From the NCBI GenBank assembly GCA_003254925.1, contig QANZ01041876.1:167674-231673 (forward strand): DNA of 64,000 nt, in the 5' to 3' direction. Position numbers and translations under genes: made by a program. The stretch is from Chamaecrista fasciculata. Taxonomy: Eukaryota; Streptophyta; Magnoliopsida; Fabales; Fabaceae. Under the pieces are notes generated by a model. The model saw only the letters and a list, made by a program, of their open reading frames with translations, did not search any database and was not told the DNA's origin. This document shows, one piece after another, positions 35,101-47,738 of this stretch. Each line of letters opens with the position of its first letter. The first letter of the stretch is position 1.

Positions 35101-37425
35101 AATAGAATTTGAAGAGATCAATAGTCATATATATATTATACTATAAAAGAAATTAAAACCATATATATTTGCCAATTTGGGCAGCGTTTGTCCGATCTCC
35201 CTAACGCTACATTGCTCAATAGTCAATGCTCACTTTTTTTTTTTTTGATACCCCTCAATAATGCTCACTGTTAATTCCAATTAAAGTGAAACAGTAAAAA
35301 AATATATGTTGGATTAATAAAAAATGTTTGAGCAACATGAATAGTTTGATACAATTAAATAAGGAAACAGATGAATTCAAATATGCTTGTCATTTTAAAT
35401 AGAAAAATTGATTTCAGTATATAACTTAAATCTAAATTAAAAAGAAAAAGGTCAAATGAAATTTTTTTAAAAAAAATGTTTAGATAGGTATCTTGTATAT
35501 ATTGTATATATATGAACAAGACAGGACTGAATTTTCGAAACAATGAATTCAGAGGCTGAGAAGTGGTCAAGGCCTCCAATCCTTTAAAAAAATGTTCCGA
35601 ATAAACAAAACATTTAAGTAAACAATCTCGTTATTTAAATATTACTTAAAATTAGATTTAATTTTCTTATCAATATCTGGTAATTTAGGTATATATATGA
35701 TACTTTTAATTGAAGTGATTAATTTCTCGTATATGTATATAATAAATAGAGCATTCAATTAATTAGATGAATTAGGTAATACTGTATACGAAGCACCCTC
35801 TCTATATCTCTCTGGACATTTACTTTTATCGCCGAGGAGAATTGAATTGAATCTGGTAATATACAACGAGAAGTCCACGTGATGATTCTAATATATAACT
35901 TTTGTTTGTAATGATAATGACGGTTTTGTGTTCAAGTATATGTGTGTCACCTTTTTTGTTTTCACTTTTAATTGTATGGTCAAATTCAATTCGTAACTCA
36001 AATGCAAGACTTCTTTTTGGGGTGATTCGAGAATCGATATATTGAATAAAACCTCTCTCTAAAGACCCAGAAACTTTGACTGCATTCTATTCAATGTTCC
36101 TATATATGGAACGCTAGAGAGAGAGAGAGTAAGAGTACGCATAATTTGTGTGTGTTTCAGTCAACGTCACGTATGGCTGTTGAACTTTTCTTTTCTCTAT
36201 CAATAGTCAAACCTGTTTCCTGGAATCAAAATGCAGTCTAGCTTCCTTGGCTTACATAATAAATCGCCAACGTTCAAATCTTCAAGCAGTTTTAATTTTT
36301 AAGAGAAAGCCATTTTGGACTCCTCCAACGTCTCTTAGTAACTCTCAATTAGTTATCGATCGATTCGTGCATGTTATATAGAGAGTATAGTGCTTCCAGA
36401 ACATATATAACTATTTTTTTTTAGTAAGACAGAATATAATTAATTGAAACAGATTATTACTGTTGAATTATTTGGAGATTAAAAGTTTATATACCCACGC
36501 CTTTATTATAGTTGGATATATATAGTTAAATCAACTGCTGGCTCTTTAATTATATTAGACTATTTCCTCTAGTTCTGTTTTTTTTTTAAGGATAATACAC
36601 ATAAATCAAAAAAGTCATTAACTCACTTAAATTGAAATAAAATTTGAGATAAAAAAATTGAATTGTCTTTATTAAATTACTTATAGTTATTCTCATCAAT
36701 TTAACATCTACTAACTACTATTTAATAAGAATAAAATTATTAAAAAGAGTAATTAATATTTTCTTAAAATTTTGTAAAGCATCAAATATTTTAAAAAGAA
36801 ATACCTCACAACAAAAAAGATATTCGGAACTAGAGGAAGCAATTAGTTTTCTTTATTTTTGCCTTCAATATTAGTTATTTCTAGCATGGAGTCGGTGTCT
36901 TCTTGGATACCTTGTAAAGATGAATAATAAATTTAAAATACTATTCTTAAATATTAAAAACCCGAAGCAGATTAGAGCAGTTAGAGAGAAAGAAAACAGA
37001 TAGATGTTAATATAATTTTATATGATTGAAAATATTAAATTTATATTAGGTGATAAAATTTTTATCAATGATAAGGGATTAAATAAACGATATACGAGAA
37101 AATTTTATTCTTTAGATTACAAAATGCATTGTACATATATAATTAATTAATTAATTCCATTATCCCGTGGAGAAGGATATGATATCATCTATTTGATTCT
37201 AATATACGAAAGTAAATTCGACTTTCCTTTATATCTTCTAGAAAGCAGCATGCATGCAAGCACGTGTCAATGGATAAGCATATCCACCAAACGAAAGAAT
37301 CTGATGAACCTCCTAGAATGTATTGCATGACACAACGTGAAAATATAGAAGAGAAAATAGGAAACTGAAAAGACAAGTTTTATCGGAAAATAATCACCGT
37401 CTAAAGAAAATTATTATTAAATGTA
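35101..37425. repeat. duplicated flank, copy A (first part)
   Basis: Blocks here match the flank of the intact CYP75A gene in the same order: 35170-35350 with 56245-56370 (TTTGGGCAGC / AAATGTTTGAGCAAC), 35915-36020 with 56580-56665 (GTTTTCACTTTT, AACTCAAATGCAAGACTTC) and 37320-37425 with 57555-57640 (AAGAAAATAATCACC type). Similarity is partial, with many gaps. Confidence 0.65.
36564..36839. mobile_element. diverged Stowaway MITE
   Basis: Ends TTCCTCTAGTTCTG and inverted CGGAACTAGAGGAA. The interior aligns with the 8.85-kb Stowaway (e.g. TATTAAATTACTT). Confidence 0.65.
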
Positions 37426-37844
37426 ATCATTGTGTACGTGTGGAAATTATATATGTTGATAGAAACATTAAATAGAATTTTCAAAGCTTCAACGAGCTAG
37501 AGTCAAGGTGCTAACAATCAAAATTTGTGCAAATACCGAGCAATATATAATAAGTACACGTCCTTTCTTATTTACACTAGTCGATATAAATTAATTTTTT
37601 TAGAAAATCATATGTTATTAAAATATAAAATATTTAAAAAATTACAAAAATTTTGTTTTCTTTCTCGCTACGTGTTGTGATTATTCTAAAACACAAAAAA
37701 AAAAAATACTTCCTGAAAATTTTATTTATCAACAAGAAATATTTTAAGTGCGTATCTTTATTTTAAAGGGAGTTATTAGTTGATGAGAGATCTTAAAAAA
37801 GTCCCCATAAGAAAGAATCCCGTAATATCAATGGTTAATTGCTA

Positions 37845-38313
37845 TGTAGAAAGCCCTAATTTTCCCCAAAACAAGGAGAGGGTTGCCCCATTATATATAT
37901 AGTGTTAGAAGACCCTCTAACTAAGCGATGTGAGACTTCAACACGCCCCCTCATGCCCAACTCGGGCGTGAAGCCAACGGGTTATTCCCAGGGCATGTGG
38001 GACGAATGAGCCTTATGGGTTGCTCTGGGAATAACCCGTTGGCTTCACGCCTGAGTTGGGCTTGTTGAAGTCTCATATCGCTTAGTTAAAGGGCCTTATA
38101 ACACTATATATCAGAGCCTGGGCATGTGGGACGGATGAGCCTTATGGGCTGCTCTGGGAATAACCCGTTGGCTTCACGCCCGAGTTGGGCGTGAGGGGGC
38201 GTGTTGAAGTCCCACATCGCTTAGTTAAAGGGCCTTATAACACTATATATATATATAATGGGACAACCCTCTCCCTTTGAGAGCTCTTTTAGGAAGAGTT
38301 AGACCTTTCTACA
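37845..38313. mobile_element. composite TRIM with inverted LTRs and 5-bp TSD
   Basis: The left end is an LTR in reverse (37845-37943, TGTAGAAAG...CTTCAACA). The right end is the same LTR forward (38202-38313, TGTTGAAG...CTTTCTACA). Between them lie a reversed interior (~37944-38000), a forward interior, a short forward LTR piece (~38070-38108), a primer-site sequence TCAGAGCC, a second forward interior and a purine tract (GAGGGGGCG). The whole unit is flanked by TGCTA (37840-37844 and 38314-38318). It belongs to the same family as the 10.7-kb TRIM. Confidence 0.8.
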
Positions 38314-38318
38314 TGCTA

Positions 38319-38864
38319 TGGGTGATGAACTTTTAAGTTTGAACAGTATTTAGGTTATAATGTTTTCTTATTTAAAATTTAAGCAAAACAATTTTTTGGT
38401 CATGGTCCAAATATATCATTTGTTTTTATTTAAATTTTTTGTGTCTCATGACAAAATTTTTTGAACTGTATTAGAATGCGACGCGGTTGACGAAAAGTTA
38501 TTATATATCGTGACAATAGTTTTGATATCACGTAATGTTTATTAAAAAAGAAGTATATTTATCATCTCGAACTGTTATTGTCCACCGTTAAAAAGAAAAA
38601 ACTTTATGTCTTTTGTTAAACAAATTGATCTCTAAAGTATGATTGAAGTCAAAAATAGATGGGCTGTACATGTTATTCTCTCATTCTGGTTAAACCCCTT
38701 TTAATTATAGGAATGTTTATATGTATTAATTAAAATTGAGCCTTTGTATTTAATGTGTTTAAGCCTTAAGGCGATCACTGACAATGAGATAATCTTATAA
38801 TGTAGTGTGTTTGTAATATTGTTTTCTACTGAATAAAATTGAAAATTACTTTATATATAAAATT
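38319..38864. other. intergenic, nothing recognised
   Basis: AT-rich. Confidence 0.35.
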
Positions 38865-39405
38865 TAATCATAATATTAGTCCTATAATTATTTATTTTTT
38901 CATTTCATTTTGGTACTCAAATTTTTATATTCATTCCATCGTTAACTCAAAATATGACTTTCTCTAATTTCTATATTGTTATTTAATTTTTAGTTTGAAC
39001 TCTTGAGATGAATCATTTCTATTGCATATATGTCATAATAAGTGAGCTGGCAAAGAGAATAAGAAAGTTTTTTACTATTTGAAAGCAAAAATCAATTATG
39101 GATTTATTGTCATTTTGTGATTATTAAGAATAAAGATTTTTCTTTCTTTTTTTTAACTCACTTGTATGACACATATGTGAGAAATAAATGATTTATCTAA
39201 GTTGTCTATGTTATAAATAGCGATAGCTAGAAAATTAAACCAGACGAAAACATATTTTGAGGTTAAAAAAATGAAACACATGTGAAAGTTTGAGGACTAA
39301 AATGAAATAAATATAAAAGTTTGAACAACAAAACAGAATAAAAAACACTTTGGGATCAAAATTAAATTAAATTAACTTCATAGTTTAAGGACCAATTGTT
39401 GGATT
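38865..39405. mobile_element. degenerate foldback element
   Basis: The left arm (ATTAGTCCTATAATT, TTTCATTTTGGTACTCAAA) is mirrored by the right (TTTGAGGACTAAAATGAAA, TAAGGACCAATTG). Boundaries approximate; no clean duplication. Confidence 0.5.
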
Positions 39406-40900
39406 ATTTCTATCAAATAATCCTAATTGTGGATTAGCACTAATCACAAGAGTTAATTTTAATATATATTATATATATATATATTGAGTTACCAATTTAT
39501 GTTGAACCATTGTCTAATTATTGGATCCGGCTATATTTCACTTGTGGGTGTAATAGAGTCATTTTGTGATAGGTCAGTCTGACTCTTAACTCATACAGGG
39601 AAAGGGCCCAACCTGCGAGACTAACTTGAACTATCAGTGTCCTATCCTATTGATAGTATAGTGTCACCTTATACCACCTTTCATATTTATATTTAATATT
39701 TTAATAAATCCTTTTTTCACTATAAATATGTGGGTATGGTGGTGGAGGGGAGAGTGCCTCAAATCAGTTAGCTCAGCAGGTTGTAACTTTCTCCAGCATT
39801 CCAGGGACTAAACAGTACAATAAGTTTCCGATGGATTTCAGCTCAATCTCAGGTACGATTTAGATTCATCTCACTAATCTAAATCTAGCACCAAAATGAT
39901 ATTGTAACCTTTTTTTAAGAAGCTTACATTACATAGTCTATATATATATATATATATCATATATTGCTGAATGTATAGCTATTATTATAATTATTGAATG
40001 ACTCTTATACAAATCCAATTTAAATTAGTCGGAACGAAACTCAAATTATCGAAGCGGCAACCAAAAACAAAAGTAACTCGGGAGGTTAGCTTCGGCCGGT
40101 GTCATGGCCAACCCATTTTATATCATCCATTGTGCTCTGCTATGAGGTTGGCTTTGGATATATAAATTATAAACCTTTGTGGGCGCATTGTGGCATATAT
40201 ATATATATATATATATATACGTGGAGATCGTAGAAGGGAATTTAGAGGGATTCATCCCATAATTAATTCTTTCGTTCTTATATAGTTATATATATGATAT
40301 ATGAAGGTATCCATGTGTACGTACGTGCTCCTTAATTAATTAGCATGTCTCACATTGGTAGGTCCACATGTCGTTAATATTATACAATAAATCATATATT
40401 TGATTTCTTGCTTAATTCGCATAATTTGATCGTTTTTCTACGTAACGTAACTACATCTATATATCTACCTTTCTTTTACACAGGGCAATAAGAGAATAAT
40501 ATTAATATATATTTCTTTGTCCATGCACGTATATTTTAGCTTCATGTACATATGTGATATGGCTATCATCCAAGGTTTACTCTCTAACTAGATTGCATGA
40601 ATGATGATATATTTCATAGGTCAAGGTATATATTTTAACAAAAAAAAAGGTATATATATATATATATATATGGAGCTAATTTTGTGCTTACTGATCATGC
40701 ATGTGTACTTCTCCGACAGTTGGCAATTAACTAAATTATTACTTACTCTGGATGAGATTGGAGACTATGGCAAGGCATTAGCAACGACGATGTTATTTAA
40801 GGTAATAAACTTCATATCTCTTGGTTCTTTCTATAACGTAACAAGTTTTAATTTGTTTCCATTTTTTGGCAAGCCAATCCAATAGTCATTTGAGTTTTAA
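39406..40900. other. intergenic, nothing recognised
   Basis: AT-rich with long (TA)n tracts at about 39940-39958, 40194-40218 and 40650-40670. No gene seen. Confidence 0.45.
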
Positions 40901-40905
40901 TTTTA

Positions 40906-41349
40906 GGCCAAAGTGAAAATTTGGTCCTGTAACTTCGCTCAAGTTCTCAAATCAGTCCTATAACATTTTAAGTCTCAAATTTGGTCCTGTATCTTTGCTC
41001 TAGGTCTCAAATCAATCTTATATCTTTTTTTGACTCAGTTTTGGTCCCATATGTTTTGAAAACTTCCCACCGTTAGTCATTCGTCTATTTTAAATTACAG
41101 TTTAGTCCCGAGGACTAACGGTGGACTGATATGGACGGAGGACTAACGGTGGAAGGTTTTCAAAACATAGACGGATGACTAACGGTGGAAGGTTTTCAAA
41201 ACATATGGGACCAAAACTGAGACACAAAAACATATAGGACTGATTTGGAACCTAGAGCAAAGATACATGACCAAATTCGAGACAAAAAAAGTTATAGGAC
41301 TGATTTGGGAACTGGAGCAAAGTTACAGGACCAAATTCGCACTTTGGCC
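40906..41349. mobile_element. MULE-type foldback MITE with exact 9-bp TSD
   Basis: 444 bp with ends GGCCAAAGTG and inverted CACTTTGGCC. Arms carry TTTGGTCCTGTAACTT and its complement. The flanking 9 bases TTAATTTTA are identical (40897-40905, 41350-41358). An internal repeat (GACTAACGGTGGAAGG) occurs twice near the centre. Confidence 0.88.
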
Positions 41350-41542
41350 TTAATTTTATATTTTATTTAACTATAATTCCACACATAATTTTTACATAAT
41401 ATTTCTATCTACACATATTTAATTACTTCTTAAATTTATCTCATATAAGTATTTTTAATTTTTAAAGATGGTGAAATTTTAAAGGATTATTTGCTAAATC
41501 TTAAATTTTGATAGAAGTAACCACTATACTATAGATGAATTA

Positions 41543-42050
41543 AGGCCAAAACCTCAATTATAATCATCCATTATGTCTCATTTGTTTTAAATTGGTCTTG
41601 CATATTTTCATAATTTTTCAAATTAGTCTAAAAAATATTAAATGTGTTCATATTTCTCGCATTTTAAATTCGAATGACAAATCCAGAGATACGAGTTTCT
41701 TTTGGCGAATATTTTGAAATAGTTAACAAACGAGGTCTAATCGAGTACCAAAAGTGAGTAACTCGTTTTACGGCTAAACAAGCGAAGTTAGTTATATCTC
41801 TCTTGTTTCAAAGTTGATCTGAATATAAGGAATTCAAAATTATTTCAACGAACAATAACTCTTAAATAGTTCTTTCTCCACTTAGCTGAAATCGTTAAAA
41901 AATTATGTCAAAAATTGCGTCTTGAAAATATATTTTGATACCAATTTGAGAAATTATGAAAACATGTAAGTCAACCTGAAACAAATGAAACATAAGGAGC
42001 TAATTTGAAATTCATCCTATACATAAGGGACCAATTTGAGATTTTGACCT
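41543..42050. mobile_element. MULE-type foldback MITE
   Basis: 508 bp with ends AGGCCAAAACCTCAA and inverted TTGAGATTTTGACCT. The arms mirror TGTCTCATTTGTTT. TGAATTA flanks both ends (41536-41542, 42051-42057). Confidence 0.7.
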
Positions 42051-42057
42051 TGAATTA

Positions 42058-43480
42058 ATAAGGGACTAACGGGTGCGCATTATCCTCACATGCGAAGAAG
42101 TTGAGAAGGAATTTGATAAAAAAAATTGCTAGATCGTTACGCTACCTATTGTATGCGTGTATATATATACAACTTCATTAATTTACAATTCTATATTTAT
42201 AGTTGTCATTTCTGCTATATTTAAAATAATAACAATAATTTTTTTTTTTTTAATTTTTGTGATATTTTTTATTTTTATTTTATTAAATTATAAACATAAA
42301 TAGTGATTCCATAGTCTTATGATTCGTTTGCTATTATTCTAAAATTACATTTGATAAACTATTACAGAAAGTTTTCATAATAATAACTCAATATGTTTTA
42401 AAATTTTATATTACGTATTGTAATTTTTAAATTTAAAAATTAGTATTTAAATATCTTATAAAACATGCAAAACACCCTCGATTACTAAAATATATAGATG
42501 GCGTGTTCGATCGGGTTCAAACCCCGGTTCATATTTTTTTTATAATTAATTTGTTTTCCCTAACCACCGTCTAAATCCTTCTATAATTATATATAATGTA
42601 AATGCATGAAACGAATCAATTGATGATATGATGATGCATATGTAAAACATAAAATACATACTCGCATAATTTCATACCGTTTTATCGTAGAAAGTTAGTT
42701 TTTATTTTTAACTATTAAAGTGTAGATAACTACTAAGGTTATTAAATTACTTGATGCTGTCTCCTTTACAATTTGAAAGTTTATTGTACCTGAACTTTTG
42801 TGCCCTATATGGGAGAACTAGGATTTAATAACAAAGTCGATTTGTATATAGTATATACTATACAAGCAATTTAAAACGAACCGAAACAAATTTTTTTTTT
42901 CATCTAATTTTGAGATCTTTTTGGATTAATTTAAATTTAATCTATTTAATTATAGTGAGAGCTAGGGTCTCCCAACGAACCCTAGATTGGGGTGTCATCC
43001 TTTCACTTAAATTTATTACTAAAAAAAACACCCCTATTGATTGATGCTATCGAACGTTTTATATATAATAGTTTTTTAAATTTTTAATTTATAAAAATAA
43101 CTAATTAGTATATTGTTTAGATATTTTAATAAACTAAATTGTATAATTCAATCTCTTAAAAACTGAATGGTAAATTTTATAATTTCTTAAAGATTCAAGT
43201 GTTAATTTACTTAATGAAAAATATATAGGTCCTTCTGATTTTTTTTCTTGGTCTTTGTGTTGGACTTTCATACCCTCTTTTAACTAGCTTTTATTTTATT
43301 GCGAAAAGAAATAGGAAAAGAGGACAAAATGATTTAAGAAACAGTTTCTTTAATTAATATATATAACATGTAAAAAGATTGTAAAAAATCTAAGGCAACT
43401 TGACGTACAATCTTGAAGGCTTGCAGCCTAAATATGATTAAAACTCCAATGAGAAGAAAAATATAATTATTATGATAAAT
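42058..43480. other. intergenic, nothing recognised
   Basis: AT-rich. A box-B-like GGTTCAAACCCC at 42513-42524 followed by a T-run may be a SINE scrap. Confidence 0.4.
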
Positions 43481-45010
43481 TTATCGTTTGCAATGAGCCA
43501 ATGATCAATTTCGTTCCTGTTTTCTAAGTAGTCATCGCCTAACTTAATTATATCACAGGAAAAAAGAAAAACCCTTATAGACGTTTAATCTTGAACATAA
43601 GTGTGAGAAATTGCTATAGCTTTAGTTAATCTACCATTCATATGCTATTTGTTAAATATATTTCATATATACATGAGATGGCAAAATTTAAGTACATTTT
43701 TTTTTTATATATTTATTATAAAATTTTTCAATCAATATTTATTACATGACAAAATTTTTATGTATGATCAATCATTATATGTATAATCATTGAAAAGAAA
43801 AAATACAATTAAAACTTAAATTTTGCAATCAATATTTATTATTCGACAAAAAATTATGTATAAAAATGACCAATTATAATAGAGAGAATATTAAATGCAC
43901 TATTTTGAATGACTAATCATTAAAAATAGAAAATATAATTAAAACTTGTTATTAGAAAAAACTTGTCAAACTTATAAAAAATTTGATATAACTTTTTTTC
44001 CTTCTACACATCACATTCTAACATGTTTTTTTTTTTTCGTAAAAGGAAGGTTCATTAATTAAGCATCCAAGATAAAGAGTACATAGAGAACGACATGAAA
44101 GTGAAAGCAACAAAACAACAAGAACAAAGCAAAGGAAAACACCAGATGAGGCATAGTCATCCAAAACCACGGGAGAAAGAAATTCCCACTCTATCAGCAA
44201 AGTATTTAGCTGAAGCAAAAGCAGAACAACGATCAAACAAGATAAAATTACATCTGGTCTTCATAGCTAGCTGGGCCAGAATATCAGCCACTTGGTTACT
44301 CTCGCGCAGGACATGAGAGAGTCTGCAACTACTAAAATGGATAAGCGAGGACCTGCAAATATCAATTAAAGGGGCAAGAGGATGGTGAGGGGACACAACA
44401 TTATTTTTTGAGCAAATTAACAAGAGTTCAACTTTTGACTTCGGCAATATTTTTAGGCTTTAATAAACGGGATCGTCGATCAAACTATTCCAATCTCTTG
44501 TGTAATAAGTGACATCAACTGGTTTTGACTTTATTTATCGGTCAAATAATTATAAAGTCTTTGTAAGACTTTGAGGAATTCCAGAAATGTGGAAAGGTTA
44601 AATGTTAAAGATGACTTTGTCCGTTTATTTGTTTATTATTTATTTATTTATTTGGTCAAATCCTTTTTATCTATTAAGTGATCTCACGTACGACGGTGAC
44701 CATTTTCTACCCAAATTAATTATGCTGGGCCACAAGATGGTAATGTCTCTTAACTTGTCATGTCACGCTGGGTCGTAGATCCATTTCATATTATTTATTC
44801 ATTGAAAATTCAAACTCAATACATCAAATTATTTGAACACATTTTTAATAATAGCATTATTTGTGGGCTTAGTAATTTACACTTTACACACTTCGTGTCG
44901 TGGGCACATTATATACCGCAACGAAATTTGCATGTCCAGCTTCATAGGTCCAAACTTTCACGAACCCAACGTAAGCCTTTAAGTCAGGCCTTACAAATAT
45001 CTATCTCATG
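43481..45010. repeat. duplicated flank, copy A (second part)
   Basis: 43510-43680 matches 58855-59060 (AGTCATCRCCTAAC, ACCATTCATAT, ATTTGTTA). 44430-44830 closely matches 59205-59740 (GTTCAACTTTTGACTT, GGCAATA, TTTTTAGGCTTTA, TTATTTGGTCAAATCC, CGTAGATCCAT). Copy B has an extra segment (~59408-59575) within this block, and copy A has the LINE scrap at 44.0-44.4 kb just before it. Confidence 0.75.
44026..44425 (-). mobile_element. 5'-truncated LINE (RNase H end)
   Basis: The minus-strand frame reads SSCRLSHVLRESNQVADILAQLA, the C-terminal part of a plant LINE RNase H domain. A poly-A tail appears as the T-run at 44026-44037. It interrupts the duplicated flank just upstream of the block starting near 44430, and copy B has no counterpart. 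Confidence 0.8.
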
Positions 45011-45628
45011 ATCTCATCTCAAGCCGCAATTTGCAAGGAGAAAATTGGAATTTCCTTTTAAAGTAGTTTTTAATTTCCATTTAAAGGTTGCCGCGTCTTT
45101 TAAAGTATTTGATGAAGAAAGAGAAAGTTATATATGTTTCTACTAAGATTTTTTTTTTATTATTATAAGTTGTATCTATACTTTTCTTTATGAATCATAA
45201 CACGAAAACTAAATACTTAATATTCTCTCCTGTCATTAGTAATCATATAAAAAAATTACCACATTTTATTAAAATATTTTATAATACAAAATTTATAAAT
45301 GGATAAGGCTGAGGCTGAGGCTGAGGCCTCAAGCTTCCATTGATCACAAGATGTAAAATGACCCAATACATACTAATCTCATAATCCTAACTTTTTTTTA
45401 CAATAAAAAAAAATAATCCTAACTTTTAACCCCATTGTTGACTTCGGCAATCGGCATGCAACTGTAGCCGACTTACATTATTGGTTTCAAAATCCTGCAC
45501 AATATACGACAGATATATAATATATATACATATATATAAAGTTGATGCTTTTATTTTTAAAAGTGTTTGAGAATTTGAATTCTTTCTTAGTTTAGCAAAG
45601 AAGAAAAAGGGAAAAATATATATATATA
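45011..45628. other. intergenic, nothing recognised
   Basis: AT-rich; a short (GAGGCT) repeat at ~45308-45330. Confidence 0.4.
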
Positions 45629-46427
45629 NNNNNNNNNNNNNNNNNNNNNNNNNNNNNNNNNNNNNNNNNNNNNNNNNNNNNNNNNNNNNNNNNNNNNNNN
45701 NNNNNNNNNNNNNNNNNNNNNNNNNNNNNNNNNNNNNNNNNNNNNNNNNNNNNNNNNNNNNNNNNNNNNNNNNNNNNNNNNNNNNNNNNNNNNNNNNNNN
45801 NNNNNNNNNNNNNNNNNNNNNNNNNNNNNNNNNNNNNNNNNNNNNNNNNNNNNNNNNNNNNNNNNNNNNNNNNNNNNNNNNNNNNNNNNNNNNNNNNNNN
45901 NNNNNNNNNNNNNNNNNNNNNNNNNNNNNNNNNNNNNNNNNNNNNNNNNNNNNNNNNNNNNNNNNNNNNNNNNNNNNNNNNNNNNNNNNNNNNNNNNNNN
46001 NNNNNNNNNNNNNNNNNNNNNNNNNNNNNNNNNNNNNNNNNNNNNNNNNNNNNNNNNNNNNNNNNNNNNNNNNNNNNNNNNNNNNNNNNNNNNNNNNNNN
46101 NNNNNNNNNNNNNNNNNNNNNNNNNNNNNNNNNNNNNNNNNNNNNNNNNNNNNNNNNNNNNNNNNNNNNNNNNNNNNNNNNNNNNNNNNNNNNNNNNNNN
46201 NNNNNNNNNNNNNNNNNNNNNNNNNNNNNNNNNNNNNNNNNNNNNNNNNNNNNNNNNNNNNNNNNNNNNNNNNNNNNNNNNNNNNNNNNNNNNNNNNNNN
46301 NNNNNNNNNNNNNNNNNNNNNNNNNNNNNNNNNNNNNNNNNNNNNNNNNNNNNNNNNNNNNNNNNNNNNNNNNNNNNNNNNNNNNNNNNNNNNNNNNNNN
46401 NNNNNNNNNNNNNNNNNNNNNNNNNNN
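45629..46427. other. assembly gap (799 N)
   Basis: A run of N. (TA)n precedes and poly-T follows, so the gap probably reflects unresolved low-complexity or repeat sequence. Any frame spanning it is meaningless. Confidence 0.99.
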
Positions 46428-47500
46428 TTTTTTTTTTTGGTATTCACATACCGCGCGTGAAGTTTCAAAGAGCAAGACAATCAAAGCTTTAATAAAATTG
46501 AACTTCTCCATATTTAAGATCCACCTCTGAAAAGTTCATCATACCAATTCAAGACTCAAGATCCTCGTATTAAATCCATTTGACTGGATACCATGGTGCG
46601 ATTATGGAAAAAGTCTCATAAATTAATTAATGAGAAGCCATTGGAAAGCTTCAGCTCAAGGTGATGCATGGAATTAAGCTCGTACGCAGGGCTTAATTAT
46701 TGGAGAGTTTAGAGAGAATATATCTACTATTAAAGTGTCCATATTCACATATATAGATATAGATAAAAGGAAATACTTAATCAAAAAGTTTCAAAACTAA
46801 ATATTATCATTGCCCTGTAACTAGGCACCTCTAGAAGGATCAGGAAATACTTAATCAAAAAGTTTCAAAACTAAATATACAATTAAGTATATATGGTTGC
46901 TTCAACGAAAACAATTAGTAATAGATGACGCAAAACTTAGATGTTAAAAAGTAAAACTATCTTAATTGGCATGACATTAATCACAAGTTTTTTTTTTCTA
47001 CTCTTCTTTTATAATTGACAACACTGAGATGACAGAAGTATCCTCAATCAAATCATTCTAGAAATTCTTGTTGGATATACGTCGTTGGTTTTAATTTTTT
47101 AGTTAGTATAGTTGAGCTTAATTAAACTTTTTATTTAGTTGAGGAATGTTCAAAATTCGTTAAATTAATTTTATTAAATAAATATTTGAAGTTTATTCAT
47201 GTTTGAAATTCTTATGTGTGTAATTTTTAAATTTTAGTGAGATGACCAATTTTATAAATATTGTATCCCTCAAGAATAATTATGTATTATAGTCATTATC
47301 TATCTTACATATCTTATTAACATTAATCATATATATAAAAAATGATAAAGATTATATATACGCAATTACGAAATTTCAAAGGAAAAAGCTAAGTTGAAAA
47401 TTAAAAATAGGAAGCAAATACCGATAATTAACTTGTGACATACCTTCCCTTACTAATCGTTTTACTAGTTTGCATTCGTCGTTTTGACATATGGTTAGCT
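46428..47500. other. distal upstream region of CYP75A
   Basis: AT-rich. AGGAAATACTTAATCAAAAAGTTTCAAAAC occurs twice within 100 bp (46768-46797 and 46840-46870). No gene. Confidence 0.45.
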
Positions 47501-47524
47501 TATGCAGTTATGCACGCGGTCATA

Positions 47525-47532
47525 ACCTAACT
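47525..47532 (+). promoter_or_regulatory. MYB recognition element (AC-type)
   Basis: ACCTAACT, the form bound by R2R3-MYB activators of flavonoid genes, about 85 bases upstream of the TATA box. Function inferred from motif and gene type. Confidence 0.5.
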
Positions 47533-47608
47533 AAAGCTAAGCCAATTAATGACCTTACCATCCTACTTCATTAATATCTCTCTCTCTCTCTCTCTCTTTC
47601 CCTCCCTC

Positions 47609-47616
47609 TATAAATA
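47609..47616 (+). promoter_or_regulatory. TATA box of CYP75A
   Basis: TATAAATA 130 bases upstream of the start codon and directly after a (CT)n tract (47577-47597). Confidence 0.7.
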
Positions 47617-47738
47617 TCATACACATATCCTTCCTTCCTCACTCACAAACACATCCTGCGTTATATCTATAATCTATATTTTATACTCTCTCTATAGCTT
47701 ATTATAACCTCGAACTCATCGCTACTTATATATCCAAC

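Noticed and set aside
39406..39900. Possible solo LTR starting TGTTGGATTATTTC
   Set aside because: No matching end, duplication or second copy visible.
42510..42540. Possible tRNA gene (GGTTCAAACCCC plus T-run)
   Set aside because: No box A at the right distance and no cloverleaf stems could be found.
45426..46511. Long minus-strand open frames over the gap
   Set aside because: They consist of unknown residues from N bases and are not evidence of coding.
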